Source of the DNA: Rufibacter roseolus
Lineage (GTDB): Bacteria > Bacteroidota > Bacteroidia > Cytophagales > Hymenobacteraceae
Direction of reading: 5' to 3'
NCBI RefSeq assembly: GCF_017916365.1
Contig: NZ_JAFMSU010000003.1
Location: forward strand, 1,240,001-1,304,000
Length of the DNA: 64,000 nt
Under the pieces are notes generated by a model that was not told where the DNA came from, searched no databases, and was given only the letters and a program-made list of their open reading frames with translations. The translations under genes were made by a program, and so were the position numbers. Positions 16,078 to 23,978 of this stretch are shown one piece after another (positions within the stretch are counted from its first letter, which is position 1; every line of letters begins with the position of its first letter).

Positions 16078-16785
16078 TTAAACCAGGAACTTCTCGGGCT
16101 TGGGGATAAACTTCAGGAAGGCCTCAAAGTTGTCATAGTACTTCTCCCTGTCCAGCTTGAAGTAGAAGGCGCCTTTGCGGGAGCTCTCTTTGTCTTTCTC
16201 TTCCTGGCGTACCAGCAGGCCCGTGGAAAGAACCTTACGGCTGAAGTTCCGCTTGTCAAAGGTGGTGTCGTAGAGTTTCTCGTAGAGGGTCTGGAGTTTG
16301 GGCAGGGTGAACTTCTCGGGCAACAGCTCAAACAGGATGGGGTGCAGGGCGGCTTTGTAGCGCAGGCGCATCTTGGCCATTTCCACCATCTCCTCGTGGT
16401 CAAAGATCAGGCTGGGCATCTCGCTTAAGAGGAACCACTCGGCGTGGTACTCAGAGCTCAGCTGGGCCTCATATTTCTGGATATCGATTAGGGCGAAATA
16501 CGGCACCGCGATGGTCCGCTCCACGGGGTCACGATTGGGTTCACTGAACGCCGGGATCTGCTCCAGGTACACGCCCTCCAGGCCGGTGAGCTGTTTCAGA
16601 ACGCGTTGGGCACCCGCTTCCAGGCTCTCCTGCGGCTGCACGAAACCGCCCATGAGGCTCCACTTCTGCTTCTGGGGCGCGAAGCCCCGCTGAATCAGCA
16701 GCAGCTTGAAGTTCTCTCCGTCAAAACCAAATATGATACAATCCACCGCAACAAGAATTCTTGTCTGGCCCGAATACTTCATCAT
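16078..16785 (-). CDS. araR: NUDIX-type arabinose regulator (AraR)
   Basis: 235 residues: an N-terminal NUDIX fold (about 8-140) and a C-terminal winged-helix domain (about 155-230; LPKLQTLYEKLYDTTFDKRNFSRKVLSTGLL). The Nudix box at residues 47-69 keeps Glu53 and Arg61, but the catalytic Glu positions are Val62, Gln65 and Leu66, so it should not hydrolyse nucleotides. This is the pattern of NrtR-like regulators that use the fold to sense a ligand. A NUDIX-family AraR is the established L-arabinose regulator in Bacteroides; this gene sits just upstream of araBDA in the same orientation. The ligand (arabinose) and the operator it binds here are inferred. The start could equally be the second ATG. 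Confidence 0.88.
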   Translation of the reverse strand: MMKYSGQTRILVAVDCIIFGFDGENFKLLLIQRGFAPQKQKWSLMGGFVQPQESLEAGAQRVLKQLTGLEGVYLEQIPAFSEPNRDPVERTIAVPYFALIDIQKYEAQLSSEYHAEWFLLSEMPSLIFDHEEMVEMAKMRLRYKAALHPILFELLPEKFTLPKLQTLYEKLYDTTFDKRNFSRKVLSTGLLVRQEEKDKESSRKGAFYFKLDREKYYDNFEAFLKFIPKPEKFLV

Positions 16786-16896
16786 TCCGCTGATATATTT
16801 AGTAATCCTGCTGCCAACGATGGCTTAACAAGAACCAAGATTATTTTGAGTTCAAAGGCGCTCCTTTGGCTTTTGCTTTGACCCGCTTTTAAGTCA

Positions 16897-16938
16897 AGTG
16901 TTTAAACAGGTCCGAAGAAAAATATAAACCGGCCTAAA
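16897..16938. repeat. Degenerate palindrome copy upstream of araR
   Basis: GTGTTTAAACAGGTCC...AAACCGGCCTAAAGAC keeps the family's outline with several mismatches. It and the copy at 17029 fill the 362-bp gap (16786-17147); a 61-codon reading frame there overlaps both repeats and is not a convincing gene. Confidence 0.4.
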
Positions 16939-17028
16939 GACAAAGCAAATAAAGGAATACAAATCCATTTTAAAACAATTGGATGGCAGCGCCACAGGAA
17001 AAATTTAGGCTTTGATATAGCCAATCCC

Positions 17029-17069
17029 GCGTTTAGGACCAGGTTTAACCAAATCAGCCCCGAAACGCC
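17029..17069. repeat. Dispersed intergenic palindrome
   Basis: GCGTTTAGGACCAGGTTT...AAATCAGCCCCGAAACGCC, with a wider loop than the others; next to the terminator at 17078-17132. Confidence 0.5.
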
Positions 17070-17077
17070 TAACACAG

Positions 17078-17132
17078 GAAAAAGCATCCCCGGAAACTGA
17101 TCTTGCCAAACGTTCCCGAAGATGCTTTTTCC
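17078..17132 (-). terminator. Terminator of the arabinan operon
   Basis: GGAAAAAGCATC and GATGCTTTTTCC are exact reverse complements around a 31-nt loop, 16 bp past the epimerase stop codon. It ends the long minus-strand operon that begins with susC. Confidence 0.75.
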
Positions 17133-17147
17133 CGATGCGGCTAGCGC

Positions 17148-18347
17148 CTACTTTGCAGAGAATTTGTACACTGTGGTGGTGGCGTACGTCTGCCCTGGCT
17201 TCAGGGTAGTGCTAGGGAAAGCAGGTTGGTTAGGAGAATCCGGGAAGTGCTGGGTCTCCAGGCAGAAGGCCGTTCTGTAGGCATCTTTGCTTCCGTTTTT
17301 CAGGGTGTGGCCGGCCTCCATGAAGTTACCGCTGTAGAACTGCAGGCCTGGCTCCATGGTGAGCACATCCATGGCAATACCGCTCTTGTCGCCCACCGCG
17401 GTGGCAACTTTCTTCAATTCTTTTCCGCCGCCGCCAGTCAGTACGAAGTTGTGGTCGTAGCCGCCGCCGTACTTCAATTGCTGATGCTCATCTTTAATTC
17501 TGGCTCCGATGGCGGTAGACTGGTTGAAGTCAAAAGGCGTACCTTTCACGGGCTCAATGCCGGTAGGGATCAGGGTAGAGTCAACCGGGTTGTATCTGTC
17601 GGCGCTCACCTGCAGTTGGTGGCCCAGGATGTCGCCGCTGCCCTCGCCGTTCAGGTTGAAGAACGTGTGGTTTGTGAGGTTCACGATGGTGGTTTTATCT
17701 GTGGTGGCCTCGTACCCGATTCTCAACTCATTATCATCGGTGAGGGTGTAGGTCACCTTTACGTTCAGGTTGCCGGGGTAGCCTTCTTCCATGTCTTTAG
17801 ACACGTAAGTCAACTCCAGGGTTTTGTCGTCCACCTGTTTGGCATCCCATACCACGCGTGAGAAACCTTTGTTTCCGCCGTGCAGGTGGTTGGCGCCGTT
17901 ATTGGTGACCAAGGTGTACTCCTTGCCTTCCAGCTTGAACTTGCCCTTAGCAATACGGTTGCCGTAGCGCCCGATGGTGGCCCCGAAGAAGGTGTCTGAT
18001 CCTTTGGTATAATCCTCTACGTTCCCAAACCCGATGGAGACATCGGTGAGTTTACCGTTTTTGTCCGGCACCAGCAGGCTCACCAGACGGCCGCCGTAGT
18101 TGGTAATGGCCGCCTGCACGTTGTTCTTGTTCTTGAGTACGAACAGGTCGGTTTGCTTGCCGTCAATAGTCTTCTGGAAACTGGCGCGGGCCGGTAACTT
18201 CGCCTCAGCAGAAGCAGTGTTGCCCTCAGAGGCGTTCTCGGTTTGGGTGGTGGTGTTTTCCTGGTTACCAGAGTTCTGGCTGCAGGAGCTGGCTAACATC
18301 ATAGAGCTCATCAATAAGGTACAAACAGGCCTAAATACGTATTTCAT
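17148..18347 (-). CDS. Aldose 1-epimerase, lipoprotein
   Basis: 399 residues. The N terminus is a lipoprotein signal ending in MLASSCSQNSG, so the mature enzyme is lipidated at that Cys, followed by a Glu/Thr-rich linker to about residue 50. The rest is a galactose-mutarotase fold: GRYGNRIAKGKF, the first catalytic His in LTNHTFFNLNGEGSG, and the catalytic Glu in FCLETQHFPDSPNQ. It would interconvert alpha and beta anomers of released arabinose in the periplasm or at the outer membrane, which helps uptake by an anomer-specific symporter. It is the last gene of the susC operon. Confidence 0.92.
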   Translation of the reverse strand: MKYVFRPVCTLLMSSMMLASSCSQNSGNQENTTTQTENASEGNTASAEAKLPARASFQKTIDGKQTDLFVLKNKNNVQAAITNYGGRLVSLLVPDKNGKLTDVSIGFGNVEDYTKGSDTFFGATIGRYGNRIAKGKFKLEGKEYTLVTNNGANHLHGGNKGFSRVVWDAKQVDDKTLELTYVSKDMEEGYPGNLNVKVTYTLTDDNELRIGYEATTDKTTIVNLTNHTFFNLNGEGSGDILGHQLQVSADRYNPVDSTLIPTGIEPVKGTPFDFNQSTAIGARIKDEHQQLKYGGGYDHNFVLTGGGGKELKKVATAVGDKSGIAMDVLTMEPGLQFYSGNFMEAGHTLKNGSKDAYRTAFCLETQHFPDSPNQPAFPSTTLKPGQTYATTTVYKFSAK

Positions 18348-18426
18348 GGACAGGTTATTAGTTTTTAACTGAATATTTTAGGTTACTCCTTTTCTGCTGC
18401 GCAACGCTACTCTTTCTTTCCTGGGT

Positions 18427-19485
18427 TTACTGGGCCACTGCCACCACCGGCCACTGGTCTTTGTCCCAGGTCAGTTTCTCCAGGCGCAACTTAGGGCGTC
18501 CGTTCTCCGCCGCGTCATAGCCATGGAAAATAATGTAATCAGTTTTGTCAAAGGTGTAGACCGCATTGTGGCCCACACCATTCCATTTTTCATTGCCCTC
18601 CAGCAGAATGGTGCCGCCGCCGGCGTCCATGGCGACCCCGTTCTTGTCCAGGTAAGGTCCCTGCACGTTTTTGGCGCGACCCACAATCATCTTGTAATCA
18701 CTTTTGGCCCCTTTGCAGCAATAATCAATGGAAGCGAACAGGTAATAATAACCGTTTTTTTTGAAAACAAAAGGCGCCTCTATCGCATTTCCTCCGGCCT
18801 CGGCCGGATTGCCCGGCAAGGGCTCCGGATTGGTCTTGATGGTAAGGCCTTTTTTGCGGCTGGCGATGGTGGAAAGTTTGTTGATGTCCTGGGCTACCGA
18901 CAGACGGTCTTTGCTCAGTTTCACCAGTTGCAGTCCGCCCCAGAAAGACCCGAAGGCCATCCACGGCGTCCCGTTTTTGTCCGTTACCAAGTTGGGGTCA
19001 ATGGCGTTCCAGTTGGTGACGCCCGGCACTGAGCCGATGATCTTGCCGTGGTCCACCCACTTGAAGTCTTTGCTGTTAGGGTCCAGCGTGGCGTTGGTGG
19101 CTAGGCCGATGGCCGAGGTGTTTTTCCCAAAGGCCGAGATAGAGTAATACAGGTAATACTTCCCTTTATAGAAGCTGATATCCGGGGCCCAGATGTGGTT
19201 GTCTTTGAAGCCGGCTACGTCCTTCCCCGCCCACTCCGGCGCGGTAGCGAACACCGGCTTTTCCTTTTTCCAGTTCTGCATATCCGTGGAAGACCACACT
19301 GAGATGCCATGGCCCGTGCTGAACAGGTAGTACGTGTTGCCTTGCCTGGCCATCACCGGATCATGCACCGTTATGTTACTCATCGGCCGTACCTCCCCTA
19401 CCTGTTGCCCCTGTGGTTGCTGCGCCTGCACAAAACCAATGCCCGTGAGCAAGAGTATACCTAAGATGAAGCTTCTTACCATCAT
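18427..19485 (-). CDS. GH43 endo-1,5-alpha-L-arabinanase-like enzyme
   Basis: 353 residues from the ATG at 19485 (or 19482); an upstream extension would run through a palindrome copy and lacks a signal. The signal peptide RSFILGILLLTGIGFVQAQ is cut after AQA/Q. Five-bladed beta-propeller of family GH43: base Asp in VHDPVMARQG, pKa-modulating Asp in AIDPNLVTDKNG, acid Glu in AIEAPFVFKKNGYYYLF. GSFWGGLQL is typical of the arabinanase group. It cleaves alpha-1,5 bonds in arabinan or its oligosaccharides, by inversion. Periplasmic or surface-exposed; in the susC operon between GH97 and the epimerase. Confidence 0.88.
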   Translation of the reverse strand: MMVRSFILGILLLTGIGFVQAQQPQGQQVGEVRPMSNITVHDPVMARQGNTYYLFSTGHGISVWSSTDMQNWKKEKPVFATAPEWAGKDVAGFKDNHIWAPDISFYKGKYYLYYSISAFGKNTSAIGLATNATLDPNSKDFKWVDHGKIIGSVPGVTNWNAIDPNLVTDKNGTPWMAFGSFWGGLQLVKLSKDRLSVAQDINKLSTIASRKKGLTIKTNPEPLPGNPAEAGGNAIEAPFVFKKNGYYYLFASIDYCCKGAKSDYKMIVGRAKNVQGPYLDKNGVAMDAGGGTILLEGNEKWNGVGHNAVYTFDKTDYIIFHGYDAAENGRPKLRLEKLTWDKDQWPVVAVAQ

Positions 19486-19502
19486 ATCAATCTTTATAGT
19501 CT

Positions 19503-19542
19503 TTCGTTTTGTAGCCGTTTTGGCCAAAATGAACCTGAAACA
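19503..19542. repeat. Dispersed intergenic palindrome between GH97 and GH43
   Basis: TCGTTTTGTAGCCGTTTTGGCCAAAATGAACCTGAAACAG; arms imperfect. It lies in the 97-bp gap between genes of one operon and supports the downstream start at 19485. Confidence 0.5.
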
Positions 19543-19582
19543 GAGCGGCCCAGCCAAAGGCTAGAAACCTGGCCCCAGGGTT

Positions 19583-21583
19583 CTAGAACACCATCACAAA
19601 CCCGCCGTTGGGTTTCAGCTCCACCGTGGTCTTGCCGCCTTTGGCCGGGTCAATGGTCTGATGCTGCATGCCTGCGGCATCAGTGCCGTCTGTGATGTAA
19701 GCGCCTTTTTTACCATCAAGGAAGGAAAGGTCCAGTTGCAGGGTTTTGGCGGTTTTCTCGCCGTTGATGCCGGCCACGTACCATTTGCCGTTCGCCTTGC
19801 GGGCCATCACCACTTCTTTGCCCGGGTAGCCGTCTATGAACTTAACCTCTTCCCACACGCTGGGCACCTCCTTCAGGAAATCCTGCACGTAGGCCGGCAT
19901 TTTGGCCATGCCCGAAGGAATCTCCACGTAATGCTGCACCCCTGAGGTAAACAGCACTGACAAGGCTAACTCAAACGCTGGCGTGGTTCTCCGGGTGATT
20001 CTGGGGATCTTGGTCAGGTTTACAGGCGTGAAGTCCATGGGGTCGAAGACGTTGCGGGTGAACGGGATCACCGTGGCGTGGGCAGGCTCCTCATCGGCGT
20101 TCTGCTGCTCAAAGGTGATGAACTCAAAACCCTTGATAGACTCCATGGTCATGAGGTTGGGATAAGTCCTTTGCCAGCCGCGCGGCAAGGTACAGCCGTG
20201 GAAGTTCACCAGCAGTTTGTGCTCAGCGGCGTCTTTCAGGATGTCATTGTAGTACTGCATCACGCTCTGGCCATCGCCCCCGAAGAAATCTATCTTCACG
20301 CCTTTGATGCCCATGTCATGCAGGCGCTTGAACTCCTGCATGCGGCTTTCGTGGGTGAGCATTTTGTCTCTGGGCGTGTAAGGCGCACCGTTCCAGGGAC
20401 CAGCCGAGTTGTACCACAGCAGCAGCCCTACGTTCTTGGTTTTGGCGTAGTCTGCCAGCTCCTTCACTTTCTCGTACCCGATCTTCTTGTCCCAGTCGGC
20501 GTCAATGAGGGTGTAGCTCCATTTCATGCGGGAGGCGTAGTCAATGAACCGCTTCTGCACATCGTACACCGTGGAATCGTCTTTGAGAATAGCCCAGCTC
20601 CACGACGATTTACCCGGCTTGATGAAGCCTTTGTCCATGTCAACGGCAGGTTTGGCCAGGTCAATACCCAAGGTTGACTCCGCGATAGTTTTAAGGGGGC
20701 CCACGGCCACCAGGCGCCAAGGCGAGTAGAAAGGCAATTCTGAGGTTGGGTTCACGCCGCCGCCGGGATTATGCTCCACGTCCTGCGGAAACGCGAGACT
20801 GTATTCTCCGCCCGGCGAGTTCTGCCCCAGGCGCGAGGCGCAGTAATCGCCGTAAGACGCGGTCTCGGAGAGCAGCACCCAGTTGTCGCCCGTGGTCTGG
20901 AACAAAGCCGGGAAAACCCAGCCTGCTTTGATGGGTGAAGGCGTACCTACCGGGATGCCTTTGAGGTAGTATTCTTCATACGAAGGATTGGTGCGCTCCC
21001 AACCGGTTTTGGCATCAGACATGGGCTGCATCCAACCTTTGGTGCCCTCGGGCAATTTGAAGGAAGTCACTTCCCGGGTAATGGCCTTCTTCCCCGACGC
21101 CTGCCCCGGGAAATAGTACCGGAAAGCCACCCCGTCATTAGACACCTGGAAAATAACGTCCAACTGTTGCCCCTGGGCATTCTTGAGGTGGAAAGTGCGC
21201 TTGTTTGCACGGTAGGTATTCTCCTTGCGCTTGGCTGTAAGGATTTCGTAGCTGTCTTTCACCGACTCCACGCCAGAAACAGACGCCAGCGTCAAACCCT
21301 GCGAAAGGTCCGCGTCTTCCATGATCACGCCCAAGCGGGAATCCTGCAGCACGGTGGTTCCGCCTCGGGAAACGGCATATGTGGCGCTTTGCCCCGGCGT
21401 GAGGCTGAACCGCACCTTGATGCTTTGATCGGGGCTTTCAACGGTATACTCTTTTTCCATAGCAGAACTGCTGCTGACTTTGGTTTTCTGGGCGCAGGCA
21501 CCCAAACCCAAGATTCCTACCATAAAGATGAGGGACCGGTAAACCCCAGTCCGCAGATTGCTTTGTTTAGAAAGTGATGGCAT
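19583..21583 (-). CDS. GH97 glycoside hydrolase
   Basis: 666 residues with a lipoprotein-type signal (GILGLGACAQ). The N-terminal beta-super-sandwich (about 45-290) and the catalytic barrel (about 300-570) are those of GH97, the SusB family; an all-beta C-terminal domain ends in GGFVMVF. In the barrel, GVKIDFFGGDGQ carries an Asp at the place of the nucleophile of retaining GH97 enzymes, and MTMESIKGFE offers the Glu acid/base. Retaining members are alpha-galactosidases and beta-L-arabinopyranosidases, the inverting ones alpha-glucosidases. Within an arabinan locus, removal of terminal galactose or arabinopyranose is the best guess (inference). Confidence 0.88.
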   Translation of the reverse strand: MPSLSKQSNLRTGVYRSLIFMVGILGLGACAQKTKVSSSSAMEKEYTVESPDQSIKVRFSLTPGQSATYAVSRGGTTVLQDSRLGVIMEDADLSQGLTLASVSGVESVKDSYEILTAKRKENTYRANKRTFHLKNAQGQQLDVIFQVSNDGVAFRYYFPGQASGKKAITREVTSFKLPEGTKGWMQPMSDAKTGWERTNPSYEEYYLKGIPVGTPSPIKAGWVFPALFQTTGDNWVLLSETASYGDYCASRLGQNSPGGEYSLAFPQDVEHNPGGGVNPTSELPFYSPWRLVAVGPLKTIAESTLGIDLAKPAVDMDKGFIKPGKSSWSWAILKDDSTVYDVQKRFIDYASRMKWSYTLIDADWDKKIGYEKVKELADYAKTKNVGLLLWYNSAGPWNGAPYTPRDKMLTHESRMQEFKRLHDMGIKGVKIDFFGGDGQSVMQYYNDILKDAAEHKLLVNFHGCTLPRGWQRTYPNLMTMESIKGFEFITFEQQNADEEPAHATVIPFTRNVFDPMDFTPVNLTKIPRITRRTTPAFELALSVLFTSGVQHYVEIPSGMAKMPAYVQDFLKEVPSVWEEVKFIDGYPGKEVVMARKANGKWYVAGINGEKTAKTLQLDLSFLDGKKGAYITDGTDAAGMQHQTIDPAKGGKTTVELKPNGGFVMVF

Positions 21584-21613
21584 GTTGGTTAGTTAAGCGA
21601 TTTTCTGCGTCAG

Positions 21614-21654
21614 GCATTTGGGGGCTGTTTTCAGGAAAACGGCTTTGAAACACG
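21614..21654. repeat. Dispersed intergenic palindrome upstream of GH97
   Basis: CATTTGGGGGCTGTTTTCAGGAAAACGGCTTTGAAACACG, one of two copies in the 286-bp gap between GH97 and GH51. Confidence 0.6.
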
Positions 21655-21809
21655 CACCGCAGAAGTTGTATAACATTGATTGAGACCGGATGCGCGCCTG
21701 AACGGAGCAACCCGGCAATTTTATTCAAACCGACAAACAGGAAAGAACTACCCCACAAACCAACATATTCTTCCTGGGCAAACTTTCCTCCTGAGGGAAA
21801 AGCAGGAAA

Positions 21810-21847
21810 CGTTTTGGGGCTGTTTCTGTAAAAACAACCCCGAAACG
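21810..21847. repeat. Dispersed intergenic palindrome downstream of GH51
   Basis: CGTTTTGGGGCTGTTT-CTGT-AAAAACAACCCCGAAACG, almost fully self-complementary, 23 bp beyond the stop of the minus-strand GH51 gene. Confidence 0.75.
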
Positions 21848-21869
21848 ACCTACCCCTTACTATCCCTGA

Positions 21870-23906
21870 TTATTTTCCTGGGTTGGCTGCGTACTTAGAC
21901 ACCACAGAACCCAAGGAAGAAGCCTTCACCTTGATAACGTTCACAGAATAAGGCTCCAAAGACAGTTTCACGCGGTTGTTCTTCACCGAGATAGACTGCT
22001 GCACCGGGGTCAACGCCATGGGTTCTTTGAAGGAGTTCATCTGCTCCAGGTTGTTGCTTCTCATTTTCTGCAGGGTGCCTTTGCCTTGCACGCTCTTCAC
22101 GCCTTCCAGCACAAACTCGCCGTCCTGTGCCTTGCCTGAGGTGTTCACCACTTTCAGGATCAGCTCATTGGTTTTCTGGTTAATGCTGGCCGAGGCGAAC
22201 AGGTTATCCTGTCCGGTCACCTTGGTATTGTTACGCTCGATCGGCACCAGGTGCGTTCCCACGTTGGTGGAGAACAGTTTCTGCACGTAGTAGTTAGGCG
22301 TGCCGTAAGACTGCAGGTTGTTAACCCAGATCATGTCTGGGGTCCACTGCCAGCCTTCCTCGTGGGCGAACAAAGGCGCGTAAGAAGCCATGGCCACTAC
22401 GTCGGCGTTGCGCTCCAGACCGGTCATGAAAGCGGCCTCAGAAAGGGCGCCTTTCCAGTTGTTCTTGTTCTCAGGGCTGGCGATGGCTACCGTCTGGGCG
22501 GCATATTCACCGGCGAAGATCTTTGGTCCTTTGCGGTCATAGTTGTCATAGCGGGTGGCATTCTCCTGGAACCACTCAGGCGCACGGTAGTAGTGCTCAT
22601 CAATGATATCGGCATTGAGGCTGCGCATGGTTTTGTTCAGGTAATCGAACTCAGGGCCATCGGGGAAAGGACCGGTGGTAGTGATCAGTTTCAGGTCTGG
22701 GTATTTGCTGCGTAGCGCTTTCTCGAAAATCTTGTAACGCTCCACGTACTGTTCGCCCCACTGCTCGTTGCCCACGCCCAGATACTTGAGGTTGAACGGT
22801 GCAGGGTGGCCCATCTCTGCCCTTATTTTACCCCACTCAGAAGTAACCGGACCATTCGCAAACTCCACCAGGTCCAACGCATCCTGGATGTACGGGTCCA
22901 ATTGGTCCAGCGGCACTACCTCACCGGTGTTGAACTGGCAAGCCATGCCACAGTTCAGGATAGGAAGCGGCGCGGCCCCAATGTCCTCGGCTAACTGGAA
23001 GTACTCAAAGAAGCCCAACCCGAAGGTCTGGAAGTAATCTGGGGTATGACGATGCTTGAATTCGGTGTTCCAGCGGTTCACCAGGGTAGCCCGGTTGGCC
23101 ACGTCGCCAATGGTTTTCTTCCACTGGAAACGCTCATCCAGGGTACGGCCCTCCACAATACAGCCGCCCGGGAAACGCAGGAAGCCGGGTTTCATATCGG
23201 CGAGCAACTGTACCATATCGGCGCGCAGGCCGTTGGGGCGCTGCTTCCAGGTGTTTTTAGGGAACAGGGAAATCATGTCCAAATCCACCACGCCTTTGCC
23301 CTGGGCCAGCACCCGCAGGCGGGCTTTGGGGTCAGTTGCATTGGCGGTGAGGCTTACCTCGTACTTTTTCCATTCTTGGCCGGACGGGGTAAAAGTAGCC
23401 GAACCCAGCTTCTCCCCTTTAACGGTGACCAGTTCCACCACCAGTGGCAGGTTACTACCGGCTCCTTGACGCGCTAACACAGAGAAGTTGTACTGCTCGC
23501 CTTTCTTGATGCCCATGCCGCGGAAGCCCTCGTTGAGCAAGCCGTAGCCCGCGTCTACTTTGGAGGTGAGGCGCAGGTACCGGCGGTTGGGGCTACTGGT
23601 CACGCTGGATTGGTTGATCACCAGCAGGCTGCCCTGCTCATTGTTCTGCTTCTGCTCTACCCAGCCCATCATAGGCGTATCGAACTCAAAAGAGCGGTTT
23701 TTCACCAGTTCGGCGTAGATACCGCCATCGGCGCCCAGGTTGATGTCTTCAAAGAAGACGCCGTACATGGTGGGGGCAATCTCGCCGTAGATTTTATCTG
23801 CTTTTACCGTAAAGGTCTTGGTGGAGGCAGCCGTCTGCCCAGATACGTTCCAGGACAGGAGGCATCCTGCAACCAACGCAGCAAAGGAAAAGGGTTTGTG
23901 TGTCAT
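21870..23906 (-). CDS. GH51 alpha-L-arabinofuranosidase (long form)
   Basis: 678 residues with a signal peptide (AALVAGCLLSWNVSGQT). An N-terminal beta-sandwich, carbohydrate-binding-like (about 75-220), is inserted after the first GH51 strand (GEIAPTMYGVFFEDINLGADGG). The acid/base is Glu381 in GVGNEQWGEQY and the nucleophile Glu467 in IFAGEYAAQT. A beta-sandwich C-terminal domain follows. It is a retaining enzyme releasing alpha-L-arabinofuranose from side chains and oligosaccharides. Periplasmic. It differs from the shorter GH51 at 33377-34918, so the two probably divide linkages between them. Confidence 0.93.
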   Translation of the reverse strand: MTHKPFSFAALVAGCLLSWNVSGQTAASTKTFTVKADKIYGEIAPTMYGVFFEDINLGADGGIYAELVKNRSFEFDTPMMGWVEQKQNNEQGSLLVINQSSVTSSPNRRYLRLTSKVDAGYGLLNEGFRGMGIKKGEQYNFSVLARQGAGSNLPLVVELVTVKGEKLGSATFTPSGQEWKKYEVSLTANATDPKARLRVLAQGKGVVDLDMISLFPKNTWKQRPNGLRADMVQLLADMKPGFLRFPGGCIVEGRTLDERFQWKKTIGDVANRATLVNRWNTEFKHRHTPDYFQTFGLGFFEYFQLAEDIGAAPLPILNCGMACQFNTGEVVPLDQLDPYIQDALDLVEFANGPVTSEWGKIRAEMGHPAPFNLKYLGVGNEQWGEQYVERYKIFEKALRSKYPDLKLITTTGPFPDGPEFDYLNKTMRSLNADIIDEHYYRAPEWFQENATRYDNYDRKGPKIFAGEYAAQTVAIASPENKNNWKGALSEAAFMTGLERNADVVAMASYAPLFAHEEGWQWTPDMIWVNNLQSYGTPNYYVQKLFSTNVGTHLVPIERNNTKVTGQDNLFASASINQKTNELILKVVNTSGKAQDGEFVLEGVKSVQGKGTLQKMRSNNLEQMNSFKEPMALTPVQQSISVKNNRVKLSLEPYSVNVIKVKASSLGSVVSKYAANPGK

Positions 23907-23978
23907 GGGTTCTACAAAAAATCAGGTACTACAAATGGTTATCTCAAAACCGGATTGGTAGGCCGGCCGTTTGCTTTT

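Noticed and set aside
16902-17087. Possible 61-codon hydrophobic protein on the minus strand between araR and the epimerase
   Set aside because: It overlaps two palindrome copies and part of a terminator; hydrophobicity arises by chance from repeat sequence.
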